A stretch of DNA of 64,000 bases from Vibrio maritimus (GTDB taxonomy: Bacteria > Pseudomonadota > Gammaproteobacteria > Enterobacterales > Vibrionaceae), in assembly GCF_021441885.1 (NCBI RefSeq), contig NZ_CP090438.1:1302001-1366000 (forward strand), given 5' to 3'. Below are positions 49,662 through 58,388 of this stretch, one piece after another. Numbering within the stretch: position 1 is the stretch's first letter; each line of letters starts with the position of its first letter. The position numbers and the translations under genes are program-made. The notes beneath the pieces are model-generated. The model was given only the letters and a program-made list of their open reading frames with translations. It was not told the origin of the DNA and searched no databases.

Positions 49662-52127
49662 CTATTCTGTTATTGGTGTTTCGGGAATATAAGCATCATC
49701 TTTACCAGCGAAGTAAGTGCTCCAGATTTCGCTTTCATCACTCTCTCCACTGTCAAAGACTAGTACGCCTGCTCCATATTCGCCTTTACTGTAGGCCGCG
49801 ATAACACGAGTGAAGTCGCCGACTTGAAGTATCAGGTGTCCATCATCATTTATCGACCAAGAGTCCCACTCACCTTGTTTAATGCCATCAACAGTCCAAG
49901 TCTCTTGTAGCGGTGGTTCACCCTCATTGAGTGTCCAATAACGAACTTCGGTACCGCTGTTTTTACGTCTCATAATCGTAGAGTCGGTTAAGTCATCTGA
50001 GGTGAAGGCTTGCGTTCCACCACACTGAGTCAGAGCAGCCGAGAACGCGGCGGCTGTCGCTCCGTCACCAATAATGTCAACCTCACAATAATCATAGTCG
50101 TGTTGTGTACCTCGAATAGACTCACCGATAACCCTTAGCCAAATAGCTTGTTTGCCAAGGTCTTCGTCAACGAGTTCATCGACCACCGTTGGTAAATCAT
50201 CGATGAACTGTCCCCAATATTCTGGGAAGGTTACCAACTCATCGTTAACCGTGGTTTGATATTTCTGCCCTGATTCTTCGCGAGTGAACTCATATCCATC
50301 CAATGGGTAGTGATTCCACATCGTATGAACCCTTACATCGTCTTCACTGTATACCACGGTCGTCTCTAGCCAGTCGTTAAAGACCATAAGCTCATCGTTA
50401 TCGTCCGTTACCGGCATAGCAGTATCTTCATCTAAGATAGCTTTTTCACCGCCGCTAATGGTTTCTTTGTAGCCATCTGCATTGGTCGATTTCTCGACGT
50501 ACGACGCTTGCCAATAGTTCAGTTGATACTCGTTACTGACTGAGCCATCCCAATTCCAGACTGGTTCTTCTGTGGTGGCATACGATTCGCCATCAAGTGT
50601 TGATGCATTGGAGACGACGCGGTTATAACTGCCATCTGCTTCCCAGTCACTTGAGATGACTTCTTCTGTGCTACCGTCGCTATTTTGCCAATATTCTCTT
50701 AGCTCTATATAAGTGGCGAAGTCTTTTGGCGAGGCTTGAGTATGGTCGTAGATGGTAAGATGTCTCGAATCATACATATACTCGCTAGTTTCTTTAGAGG
50801 TTTCAGTTAGCTTTTGTAAGCTATCTATACCTGAATAATCTTCAGCCTTTATGGCCGCAACAAACTCTTCAGCGGTATCGTAGTCAAGCTCAATACCCGT
50901 GTATTCAGCGATAATATGGTCGCCTTGTTCCAAAATCTGCTCGTCAAGATAGCGTTCAAATGTTCGGCTGCTACCCGATTCTGTATCGGAGAAGGTACCC
51001 ACATCGTAAGCATGATTAATAAATGTAAAGCTCTTATCGAAGTTGAGGTCAGCTTGGTAGGTACCGTAAGAGTAGAAGCTGTTGTTTGAACTATCTTCCA
51101 CGTAGGTGCCGGAATATTTGCTGTATTCTTGTTTTTCTCCTTCGTCATTAATGAAGTAAGTGGTTGACGTGTTTTCTATTGTGGTGATTGTGCCTTCTAC
51201 AGATTCAACACTCGACCATACCTCAGTAACTGTAATAGGCAGGTTTGTGTTATCTGGCGTGAAGAACTTAGAACTAGTGCCTCCTTTTACGGTAGCACCG
51301 GCATTGTCTTCAATAAGTTTTTGTATCTCTACTTCTTGATCAACTTTGGTTTGCACATCTCGCGCAGCAATCTTTTCGAGTTCTTTGTCAATACCCGCTA
51401 ACGATGAAGGCAGATTTTGGGTATCGAAGAAGTCTTGTTGAAGCAATTCGGCTAACTCGTCTGAGTCTAATCCTGAGCTGTCGCCGAGCTCGTCAAGTAT
51501 TTGAGCCGCAACATCATCAAACGCTTGCTTAATGAGCTCATCAATGCGAGCAAGGCTTGCCGCATCGTCTGAGGTATCGAGCGCCTCTAGAGTCTCAGCA
51601 ATAGACTCATTGGCACGTGTGGTAAAGGGTGTAATGACTTGACCAGAAACGGATTCATTGGTTTTGAGCGATTCGATATCGTTGGATCCCAGTGGGGGCA
51701 TACTCAATGTGATTTTGTGAGCGGTGTTCGCCTCATCAAAGAGACGTTTTGCGTCGCCACTCTCTAGGCCTTGTGTAAGACTCTCCATATCGGGATATTG
51801 ATCAGCTTTCGATCCGATGTCGATGGAATCTTTGGTCAATTCAGCCAAAATCGGAAGGCCGACGATCGCATCTACCTGTTCACTAGTGAGCTCTAAATCA
51901 TACGAACCATCCAAGCTGGAATAAGTGTTAGGTTCTCCATCGTCTAAGGTGCCATTTTGGTTTATGTCTATCCAAACTAACGCGTTATAGATATAGCCAT
52001 CGACAACTTCACCACCGACTGAATAGGTGGTGGATTGTTGAGTGGAGTCAGTTCCATCATCGCTGCCTCCACAGGCAGCGAGTGTTACCGCGATGGAAGC
52101 AGCAAGTGCGGTTTTGCAAAGTTTCAT
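49662..52127 (-). CDS. Large Vibrio-type lipoprotein with EF-hand-like site
   Basis: 821 aa. Signal with lipobox LAAC (Cys19) followed by GGSDDGTDS. Residues 54-65 (D-I-N-Q-N-G-T-L-D-D-G-E) form an EF-hand/dockerin-like calcium loop inside a carboxypeptidase-regulatory-like start domain (GGEVVDGYIYNALVWIDINQ). A helical acidic part (about 100-270) follows, then a long beta-rich region of Tyr/Trp/Glu-rich repeats (about 300-800). The protein is highly acidic, as in surface proteins of marine bacteria. Outer-membrane or surface location is inferred; function is not recognised. It lies downstream of the LuxR gene, same strand. Confidence 0.8.
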   Translation of the reverse strand: MKLCKTALAASIAVTLAACGGSDDGTDSTQQSTTYSVGGEVVDGYIYNALVWIDINQNGTLDDGEPNTYSSLDGSYDLELTSEQVDAIVGLPILAELTKDSIDIGSKADQYPDMESLTQGLESGDAKRLFDEANTAHKITLSMPPLGSNDIESLKTNESVSGQVITPFTTRANESIAETLEALDTSDDAASLARIDELIKQAFDDVAAQILDELGDSSGLDSDELAELLQQDFFDTQNLPSSLAGIDKELEKIAARDVQTKVDQEVEIQKLIEDNAGATVKGGTSSKFFTPDNTNLPITVTEVWSSVESVEGTITTIENTSTTYFINDEGEKQEYSKYSGTYVEDSSNNSFYSYGTYQADLNFDKSFTFINHAYDVGTFSDTESGSSRTFERYLDEQILEQGDHIIAEYTGIELDYDTAEEFVAAIKAEDYSGIDSLQKLTETSKETSEYMYDSRHLTIYDHTQASPKDFATYIELREYWQNSDGSTEEVISSDWEADGSYNRVVSNASTLDGESYATTEEPVWNWDGSVSNEYQLNYWQASYVEKSTNADGYKETISGGEKAILDEDTAMPVTDDNDELMVFNDWLETTVVYSEDDVRVHTMWNHYPLDGYEFTREESGQKYQTTVNDELVTFPEYWGQFIDDLPTVVDELVDEDLGKQAIWLRVIGESIRGTQHDYDYCEVDIIGDGATAAAFSAALTQCGGTQAFTSDDLTDSTIMRRKNSGTEVRYWTLNEGEPPLQETWTVDGIKQGEWDSWSINDDGHLILQVGDFTRVIAAYSKGEYGAGVLVFDSGESDESEIWSTYFAGKDDAYIPETPITE

Positions 52128-52248
52128 TGTTAAGCCTCATTTCCTTTGAAGGTATAATTGTTTGTTATCTAGCCAGACGTTGTAGTGAACGTATGTGCAA
52201 CGGCTTACTAACAATTAAGTTACCTATCAATATTCGGCAACGATGAGA

Positions 52249-53418
52249 CTAGTTTTCCCCCCAAGTGGGGGGGGAGGGTAAATTGGTTGTTGTGAGAATT
52301 GTCACGATCAGTTCAGATTGTCGCCTTGTTCCAGTTTTGGTGAAAATAGACTTCAGGTGATCCTTAATGGTGTAAGGCGAGCGGTTAAGCTTATCGGCGA
52401 TTTCTTGGCGATTAAGTCCGCGTAAACAGCACTCACAGACTTTTATTTCCATATCAGAGAGGTGGTATAACTCCTTTAGGAGAGCGGTATTGGGATTGAT
52501 TTCGATTTGGCTCGTGATTATGTAAACAAGTGCCCCTTTGTTTTCATGATTAATGGTGATGGGAGAAATAATAAATTTGGCATCACCAAAGGACATGGTT
52601 TCGAAGCTTTGTTGCTCCTTGAAGTCTAAACAACACATCCTCAGCATCTTCGCAATGAACTGGCGTGCTTTTTGTGGGGATGAGAACCTTAACTCTTGGT
52701 CGATGATTTCTATATCGCTCTGTTTTGCGATAGTACGTTGCGCTTCTATATTCGCTTCTAATAGCTCTCCTCTTGCACCGAAGAGCATTGTCGCATGAGG
52801 GATGTGATTAATGACTTTACTCCAGCCGTCTATATTTCCGTAGTGCTCTTTATGCTGGTACAAAAGATAGGCTTGCTTAATGTGTGGCATTAGATTATCG
52901 AGAATGAGTAGCTCTTTCCTTTTGAAAGGACCTTGTTCAATCAACCTATGGGCTACTATGGTTGCGGTCGAAGTATTATCACGGTGGATAACAGCGCCAC
53001 ACACGTCTTTAAATCCTTGCCCATCAAACCACTCTTCAGACTCAAGTGGGATGGGAGAACTCTTTCGTCCAATATCTCGCTCTAGTGAGTAAAACCGACT
53101 CATGGGGTGACCTTGAATGTAGTCGACCACGTAGTCGTCTTTATCATGTTTTTGTTCAATATACTCTACGATAGCCGATGCCTTTGGACCGGAGAGCCAA
53201 GCGGAATAGATGTCTAGCGTCGCGTTCTTGGTAAAGAAGAGACAAATATCGGCTAGGTCAAACATTTCAACCATTTTATCAAGAAATGCTTGAAACCCTG
53301 TGGGAGATAGGCTCGACGAGTAAAGTAACTCAAGGAGAACGCTATATTGTGAGAATAGGTTTTCTATATCCGCAGTAATTTCTTGCTCCTGATTGGGAGC
53401 GAGTAGTGACTTATCCAT
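52249..53418 (-). CDS. LuxR-type helix-turn-helix regulator
   Basis: 389 aa. The C-terminal LuxR HTH (about 320-378) has LSDMEIKVCECCLRGLNRQEIADKLNRSPYTIKDHLKSIFTKTG. The N-terminal two-thirds may include PAS/GAF-like sensing (NIDGWSKVINHIPHATMLFGARGELLEAN at about 195-223 is PAS-like). No phosphoacceptor domain. An 8-G tract (52267-52274 on the plus strand) lies in the last codons. It is 121 bp upstream of the lipoprotein gene and may control it. Confidence 0.85.
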   Translation of the reverse strand: MDKSLLAPNQEQEITADIENLFSQYSVLLELLYSSSLSPTGFQAFLDKMVEMFDLADICLFFTKNATLDIYSAWLSGPKASAIVEYIEQKHDKDDYVVDYIQGHPMSRFYSLERDIGRKSSPIPLESEEWFDGQGFKDVCGAVIHRDNTSTATIVAHRLIEQGPFKRKELLILDNLMPHIKQAYLLYQHKEHYGNIDGWSKVINHIPHATMLFGARGELLEANIEAQRTIAKQSDIEIIDQELRFSSPQKARQFIAKMLRMCCLDFKEQQSFETMSFGDAKFIISPITINHENKGALVYIITSQIEINPNTALLKELYHLSDMEIKVCECCLRGLNRQEIADKLNRSPYTIKDHLKSIFTKTGTRRQSELIVTILTTTNLPSPPTWGEN

Positions 53419-53698
53419 GTCTTACCTAGCCATTATTGTTAATGTTGTAAGTAAGGTTAGTAAATATCTTTGCGAAAACAACACGAAGTATGGTTAAGTC
53501 ACCTCATCCTATTTTTGTGAGCGCAAGATCATGTTTTTACGAACAAAAGGGAGTGGGGCTTAACAGTTCTAAACAGGAACGGAGGCTAACTCGCAATTAA
53601 CGATGAAAGTGTGATGTCGGTTCAGACTTTCTCTAGCTTCCGGAATGAAATTCTGTTTATATGGCGTAGGGTAATTTATCAATAAGCTGAATGGGTTC

Positions 53699-54661
53699 AT
53701 GCGGATATTAATATGTGATGACTCGAAAGTCGCGCGAAAGAGTATAGCAAACTGTATCGACGCAAGTTTTACAGGGGATATTCTGTTTGCAACAAACGGA
53801 CATGAAGCCATTGAAATTATTGATCTTCAGCCCGTAGATATCGTGTTCCTTGATATTACGATGCATGAAATGGATGGTTTTGAAGTGTTATCCATTTTGC
53901 AACAAAGACGATGCACGGCAAAGATCGTAATGGTCTCCGGTGATATTCAAGAATTAGCACAAGCCCGTTGTTTTGAATTAGGTGCTTATGCATTTGTTCA
54001 AAAACCTCTCACATCTGAAGTTGCAATTCCGCTATTCAACGATTTAAGTATTCCTTATAAGCGCACTTCGACAGATCGTCAACACTACTCTAAAGCTCAG
54101 ATGTTTGAGCGCTTTCAAGAAACATCCAATATTGCTTTAGGGGCAGGTGCAGCAACCATATCAATGTTGCTAAAAGAGTTCATTCTGCTGCCCGTACCGA
54201 CGGTCGGGGAGTTGTCTTTTAGTGAACTGACCATGATGATTCAAGATACATTAACTCGAGAAAATAGCTGCGCTGCCGCTCAGCGCTTTGTAGGCGGCGG
54301 ACTGCATGGCGAAGCGCTGGTTTGTATTGAAGGCGACTCTATTGCTCAGGTAGGTGAGCGCTTGGGTTTCGCCAGCGGTGAGGTGTCTAATGATGAAGTC
54401 GTGGTCAATCTGGTCAACGTTTTAGTCTCTTCATTCTTGGTCTCGCTTTCCGAGCAATTGTGCTTGGAGTTTTCATTACGTGAGCCTCTGAGAATCAATG
54501 ACTTTAGCCCAGAAAATTCGATGCTCAAGGATAACGAGCATGTATTCACCGTTGAATATACCTACGATGCAGAGGCTTTGGACTTGTTTTGTTCAGTCCT
54601 GTTTATGTTCGACGAGGAGTCAGTCGATATTATTCGTCGCCAAATGGAGTTATTGCAATGA
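53699..54661 (+). CDS. Response regulator with C-terminal CheC-like phosphatase domain
   Basis: 320 aa. CheY-type receiver at 1-115 with Asp7/Asp8, phosphoacceptor Asp52 and Lys102. From about 135 a CheC/FliY-like domain begins: RFQETSNIALGAGAATISMLL, with Glu141 and Asn144 matching the E-x-x-N phosphatase signature; a second E-x3-N lies near 239-243. Such fusions could dephosphorylate their own or another receiver. The ribosome site is weak. Its stop overlaps the diguanylate cyclase start (ATGA), so they are coupled. No cognate kinase is encoded nearby. Confidence 0.88.
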   Translation: MRILICDDSKVARKSIANCIDASFTGDILFATNGHEAIEIIDLQPVDIVFLDITMHEMDGFEVLSILQQRRCTAKIVMVSGDIQELAQARCFELGAYAFVQKPLTSEVAIPLFNDLSIPYKRTSTDRQHYSKAQMFERFQETSNIALGAGAATISMLLKEFILLPVPTVGELSFSELTMMIQDTLTRENSCAAAQRFVGGGLHGEALVCIEGDSIAQVGERLGFASGEVSNDEVVVNLVNVLVSSFLVSLSEQLCLEFSLREPLRINDFSPENSMLKDNEHVFTVEYTYDAEALDLFCSVLFMFDEESVDIIRRQMELLQ

Positions 54662-55611
54662 CGACCATGACACTGGATTTGTCAGACTTTCACTGGACCA
54701 TGCAGCTACTGGATACCCTAGATGCTGGACTTGTTGTTATTGACCGCGAATATCACGTATGCGCATGGAACAGCTTCATGCAGAATTACAGTGGCATCAA
54801 CGCTGAGTCAATTATGGGGAAAAGCCTATTTGATAGCTATCCTGAGCTACCAGAGAGTTGGCTGCGAGCAAAACTGGAATCTGCTAGTAAGCTAAAAACC
54901 AGAGGATTCTCTAACTGGGAAGACAGACCTATTATCTTTGAATTTAAGAACTTCTCTCCAGTTTCACAGGGGCTCATCAAGATGTACCAGAACATGGTCA
55001 TCACCCCTCTTAAGTCACCGAAAGGCGAGGTGACCCACTTTGCCATCATGTTGCAGGACGTGAGCGACGTTGCTAAGAGTAAAATGCATCTTAAGCGCTC
55101 AAACGAGAAGCTTACCGAAATAGGGCGTACTGACGGTCTGACAGGTCTCTTTAATCGCGCATTTTGGGAAACGAATTTTGTCGACGAGTTCCATCACGTT
55201 CAAACTACAGGGCAAAAATCGTCATTAGTCATGTTTGATATCGACCACTTTAAAAGGGTCAACGATACCTATGGTCATGCATGGGGAGATAAGGTTATCA
55301 AAGAAACTGCTCGTCAGTTGATGAAAGCAGCTCGTGGGACCGACGTTTGTGGCCGTTATGGCGGTGAAGAGTTTGCAGTATTGTTAGCTGATACGTCAGC
55401 AGATCAGGCGACGTATTTTGCTGAGCGCCTACGCAAAAAGATAGAAGAGATGGTTATTGTCATTGACGGAGAGGAACTCAAGTACACCATCAGTTTGGGC
55501 ATTACCGAGGGACGAACTGATGATGCCAACCACCTTGAGTGGCTTAAGAGGGCGGATAAGGCGCTCTACCAGTCGAAGGAACTGGGACGAAATAGAACGT
55601 CTGTACTTTAA
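54658..55611 (+). CDS. PAS-GGDEF diguanylate cyclase
   Basis: 317 aa. PAS domain at about 15-140, followed by a GGDEF domain (155-317) with active-site GGEEF at 235-239. The inhibitory I-site RGTD (226-229) sits the usual five residues upstream, so activity and product feedback are likely. It makes cyclic-di-GMP from GTP in the cytoplasm. No membrane segment. ATG 54658 overlaps the response-regulator stop by 4 bp (ATGA), preferred over an upstream in-frame ORF. Ends at a strong terminator. Confidence 0.93.
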   Translation: MTTMTLDLSDFHWTMQLLDTLDAGLVVIDREYHVCAWNSFMQNYSGINAESIMGKSLFDSYPELPESWLRAKLESASKLKTRGFSNWEDRPIIFEFKNFSPVSQGLIKMYQNMVITPLKSPKGEVTHFAIMLQDVSDVAKSKMHLKRSNEKLTEIGRTDGLTGLFNRAFWETNFVDEFHHVQTTGQKSSLVMFDIDHFKRVNDTYGHAWGDKVIKETARQLMKAARGTDVCGRYGGEEFAVLLADTSADQATYFAERLRKKIEEMVIVIDGEELKYTISLGITEGRTDDANHLEWLKRADKALYQSKELGRNRTSVL

Positions 55612-55619
55612 TTTTCTGC

Positions 55620-55658
55620 AGCAAGTTGAGTTTATTGATACTCAACTTGCTCTCTTTT
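55620..55658 (+). terminator. Terminator of the signalling operon
   Basis: AGCAAGTTGAGT (55620-55631) pairs perfectly with ACTCAACTTGCT (55640-55651); CTCTTTT follows. Confidence 0.92.
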
Positions 55659-55674
55659 CCAGGCCAACAGCGAG

Positions 55675-56880
55675 TTAAATCGCTTTTTCTACTTTGAGCT
55701 GTCGCGTTAATTGATACCGGTGCAGTTTAATGATCACTACGGCAATGATCGAAACCGCTATGCCACTTACTGCCAAGAAGTTTACTACGCCAGCCACATT
55801 CTGATTATCGATAAGATATCCGACACAGTATGTTCCAACCGAAAACCCTAATGAGACCGCCGCCGCCATGTAGCCTTGAGAAGTGGCGGGTGAAAAGGGG
55901 CTTATTTGATCCGCAAGTGCAGCGATAGAAATATCATTCCATGCACCATTGATGATTGACATGAGAATGAGTGATAACGGCAATAGCGCCACGACTTCTC
56001 GTCCATACATAACCCACATTGCAGCGGCGACGATGAGATTGATCCCTATCGTCACTAGCCAGAGCGCTTGAGGGCCGTGATTCTCCATCCATTTCCCAGC
56101 AGGGGCTAGCGAAACAAGTGTAGCTAAAGCCGCTATGGCCATACCAAATGCTGAGCTTGCGACCGTGACGCCAAACGCTTGTTCGATAATAACGGGCCCG
56201 AACTCAACCATGTTTGAGCCGATAAACATCGATAAAGCCACACAGATGACGAATCCAAACCAAATTGACGGTGAAGAGCGTCGGTGCTCTGCTGAGAGAG
56301 TATCTTCGAGACCATCATTTGTTTGTATTTCAGCTGGTGGAGCTATTAGAGTTAGAACAAGCAAGCTTACATCGAGGATGATAAGCGCAATTATCTGAAA
56401 TGTGTCGGTAAAGCCAAAGTGGCTAAGTGTGCCGACAGCAATGCCAGCGACAGCAACACCAAGCATCTGCAGCTGGAACAGACGTTTTAGCGATCTTGTT
56501 TGCTCTGCTGGATTGTGATTGAGCTTTAACGCAAATGTTGGGTTGAGGATGAGGATTAAATTACTTCCAAGACCAACCAGGATCGCAATCCCCCAATAGT
56601 GCCAAGCGGTATGCTCGACCAGCAGTAACATTATTAGTGCAAAGCAATGGCAACCAAGAGCAAAGCAATGCAGTTGTCGATGTAGTGAGTAGCGGTCAGC
56701 GAGAGCACCGAGCAGAGGAGCAATGAGCCCGATCAGCCCCAGGATTAACATCACCTGCCCAACTAATATGGCACTACCTGTACGAGAGATGATCACTGGA
56801 GCAATGATGATGGCGACGCCTATCCATTGCACAATACCCATGGACGCTTGAGAGAAATGCCAAAGATTGTTCTTTTTCAT
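55675..56880 (-). CDS. MFS transporter
   Basis: 401 aa, 12 predicted membrane helices. LGALADRYSLHRQ between TM2 and TM3 is a variant of the MFS GxLaDRxGRr motif. Probably a drug or metabolite exporter, substrate unknown. ATG 56880 (MKKNNLWHF) is preferred to an in-frame GTG at 56889; no strong ribosome site for either. Lies 117 bp downstream of the desaturase gene with a terminator between. Confidence 0.87.
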   Translation of the reverse strand: MKKNNLWHFSQASMGIVQWIGVAIIIAPVIISRTGSAILVGQVMLILGLIGLIAPLLGALADRYSLHRQLHCFALGCHCFALIMLLLVEHTAWHYWGIAILVGLGSNLILILNPTFALKLNHNPAEQTRSLKRLFQLQMLGVAVAGIAVGTLSHFGFTDTFQIIALIILDVSLLVLTLIAPPAEIQTNDGLEDTLSAEHRRSSPSIWFGFVICVALSMFIGSNMVEFGPVIIEQAFGVTVASSAFGMAIAALATLVSLAPAGKWMENHGPQALWLVTIGINLIVAAAMWVMYGREVVALLPLSLILMSIINGAWNDISIAALADQISPFSPATSQGYMAAAVSLGFSVGTYCVGYLIDNQNVAGVVNFLAVSGIAVSIIAVVIIKLHRYQLTRQLKVEKAI

Positions 56881-56914
56881 AGTGATCACGACTGGACAAA
56901 TAAGCCGTGATTAT

Positions 56915-56945
56915 AAAGAAAAAGCGAGCACAGTTAGTGCTCGCT
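56915..56945 (-). terminator. Desaturase gene terminator
   Basis: On the minus strand AGCGAGCAC and GTGCTCGCT (56923-56931 / 56937-56945) pair around TAACT, followed by TTTTCTTT. Confidence 0.88.
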
Positions 56946-56997
56946 CAGTGTCAATAAAGCTTAACGCATTGCTTTCGCTGGATTGTGCTATCTTTCA

Positions 56998-58137
56998 CTA
57001 CGCTATAGCCAAACGAGGATTGCTCACCATAGCGTTCCAACGTTTTTTCTGTTCCTTCAAACTAATATCTAACTGCTCTAATTTAACGCGCAGCAGGGCA
57101 AGTTCGTACTTCTCTTTTACGCTGGATTTCGCGGAGTCAATAAGTTGGCTCCTAACCTCGTCGTACTCGGTGAGTTTAGCTAACAGTTGCTGAAGCTCTT
57201 GCTCTAATGCAGTTTGGATTTGCTCGGCATTAGGAAGCTTGAAAATTCTATCTTTAGCGTTTGCCATGGTTTGTTGCAGGCGTGCTTTCTCAATTCTATA
57301 GGCAGAAACACGTTTCAAGTTTGAAGCTAAGCCAATACTAGCGCTACCTCGAATTAACCACTTTGTCGGGTCAAACTGCCACCAACGAATACCATTACGG
57401 TAGTCGTGCTCAAAGATATGGTGGAAATTATGATAACCCTCACCAAAAGTGAAGAAAGCAAGGATCCCGTTATCACGAGCGGTATTTTTGCTGGTGTAAG
57501 GCTGTGAACCCCAGATATGAGCTAGTGAGTTGATAAAGAAAGTAGTGTGATGGCTCAGCACCAATCTCAGTGCACCCACGACAAGCACAAAGCCAATCAG
57601 ATCGCCGTAGAGTAAGCCAAGAGCAATCGGGATACCAAAGTTGGTCAATAGCGCGAGAAGTACATAGTGTTTGTGTTGCCACATGACCACAGGATCTTTT
57701 TGTAGATCTCGACAATTACGGTAATCATCATAACGCTGAGCCTGATACTCCCTTAGCATCCAACCAATGTGCGAGTACCAGAATCCACGCTTAGCAGAGT
57801 AGGGATCTTTGTCGTTGTTATCGACATGCTTGTGATGAACACGATGGTCCGAAGACCAATGTAACGCGCTGTTTTGTAGCGCAAAAGCACCGCCAATCGC
57901 AAAGAGATATCTCAACGCCTTGTGGGCTTCATAGGTTTTGTGGGACCAAAGACGATGGTAACCCGCCGTAATAGACATCCCGCAAAATACAAAAGCAATC
58001 ACCAGCCATACCCAGTGGGCCAAGCTATAGCCCTCGACCACGCCATACCATGCGACACCGACGGTTGCCAAAATAAAAGTGCCTAGAAAAATCGCTACAT
58101 TTAGCCAAATAACCGGAGGCTTTTTCGCCGTATCCAT
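56998..58137 (-). CDS. Acyl-lipid/acyl-CoA delta-9-type fatty acid desaturase with C-terminal coiled-coil extension
   Basis: 379 aa. The three histidine boxes HRLWSH (61-66), HRVHH (98-102) and HNFHH (236-240) bind di-iron; about four membrane helices. It introduces a double bond into saturated acyl chains using O2. After the desaturase core (to about 285) an unusual helical, Gln/Glu/Leu-rich extension (about 285-379) looks like a coiled coil. ATG 58137 has GGAG 7 bases upstream. An in-frame extension to 58227 would translate through two FabR-like boxes and is rejected. Confidence 0.92.
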   Translation of the reverse strand: MDTAKKPPVIWLNVAIFLGTFILATVGVAWYGVVEGYSLAHWVWLVIAFVFCGMSITAGYHRLWSHKTYEAHKALRYLFAIGGAFALQNSALHWSSDHRVHHKHVDNNDKDPYSAKRGFWYSHIGWMLREYQAQRYDDYRNCRDLQKDPVVMWQHKHYVLLALLTNFGIPIALGLLYGDLIGFVLVVGALRLVLSHHTTFFINSLAHIWGSQPYTSKNTARDNGILAFFTFGEGYHNFHHIFEHDYRNGIRWWQFDPTKWLIRGSASIGLASNLKRVSAYRIEKARLQQTMANAKDRIFKLPNAEQIQTALEQELQQLLAKLTEYDEVRSQLIDSAKSSVKEKYELALLRVKLEQLDISLKEQKKRWNAMVSNPRLAIA

Positions 58138-58155
58138 CAATAAACTCCATTTAAG

Positions 58156-58195
58156 CTTACAACTGTTCGCTAGAATATCAGCGTACACCTGTAAG
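58156..58195 (-). promoter_or_regulatory. Two FabR-like boxes upstream of the desaturase
   Basis: AGCGTACACCTGTAAG (58180-58195) and, in the opposite orientation, CTTACAACTGTTCGCT (58156-58171) resemble the FabR operator AGCGTACA-N2-TGTxCGCT. Centres are 24 bp apart. Repression by unsaturated acyl-thioesters is the known FabR role; its use here is inference. Confidence 0.65.
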
Positions 58196-58388
58196 TCAAA
58201 GAGGAAGTTGTTAATTTGTTTGTCCATATTTGCATCAATTGAGAAAAGAGTTGCTACTTTTCGGTGCGTAGACTCGAACGGATTATAGCTAAGACATTGA
58301 ATTTAAAGAGTTCAAATTGGTGGTATGCATATTGCTTACTATTGAGTGTTAAGTTTGTATACAATTAAAAATACAGAAAGGAAGTCAC

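Noticed and set aside
58138..58227. 30-residue N-terminal extension of the desaturase
   Set aside because: The stretch holds two FabR-like operator boxes, and ATG 58137 has GGAG at 7 bases.
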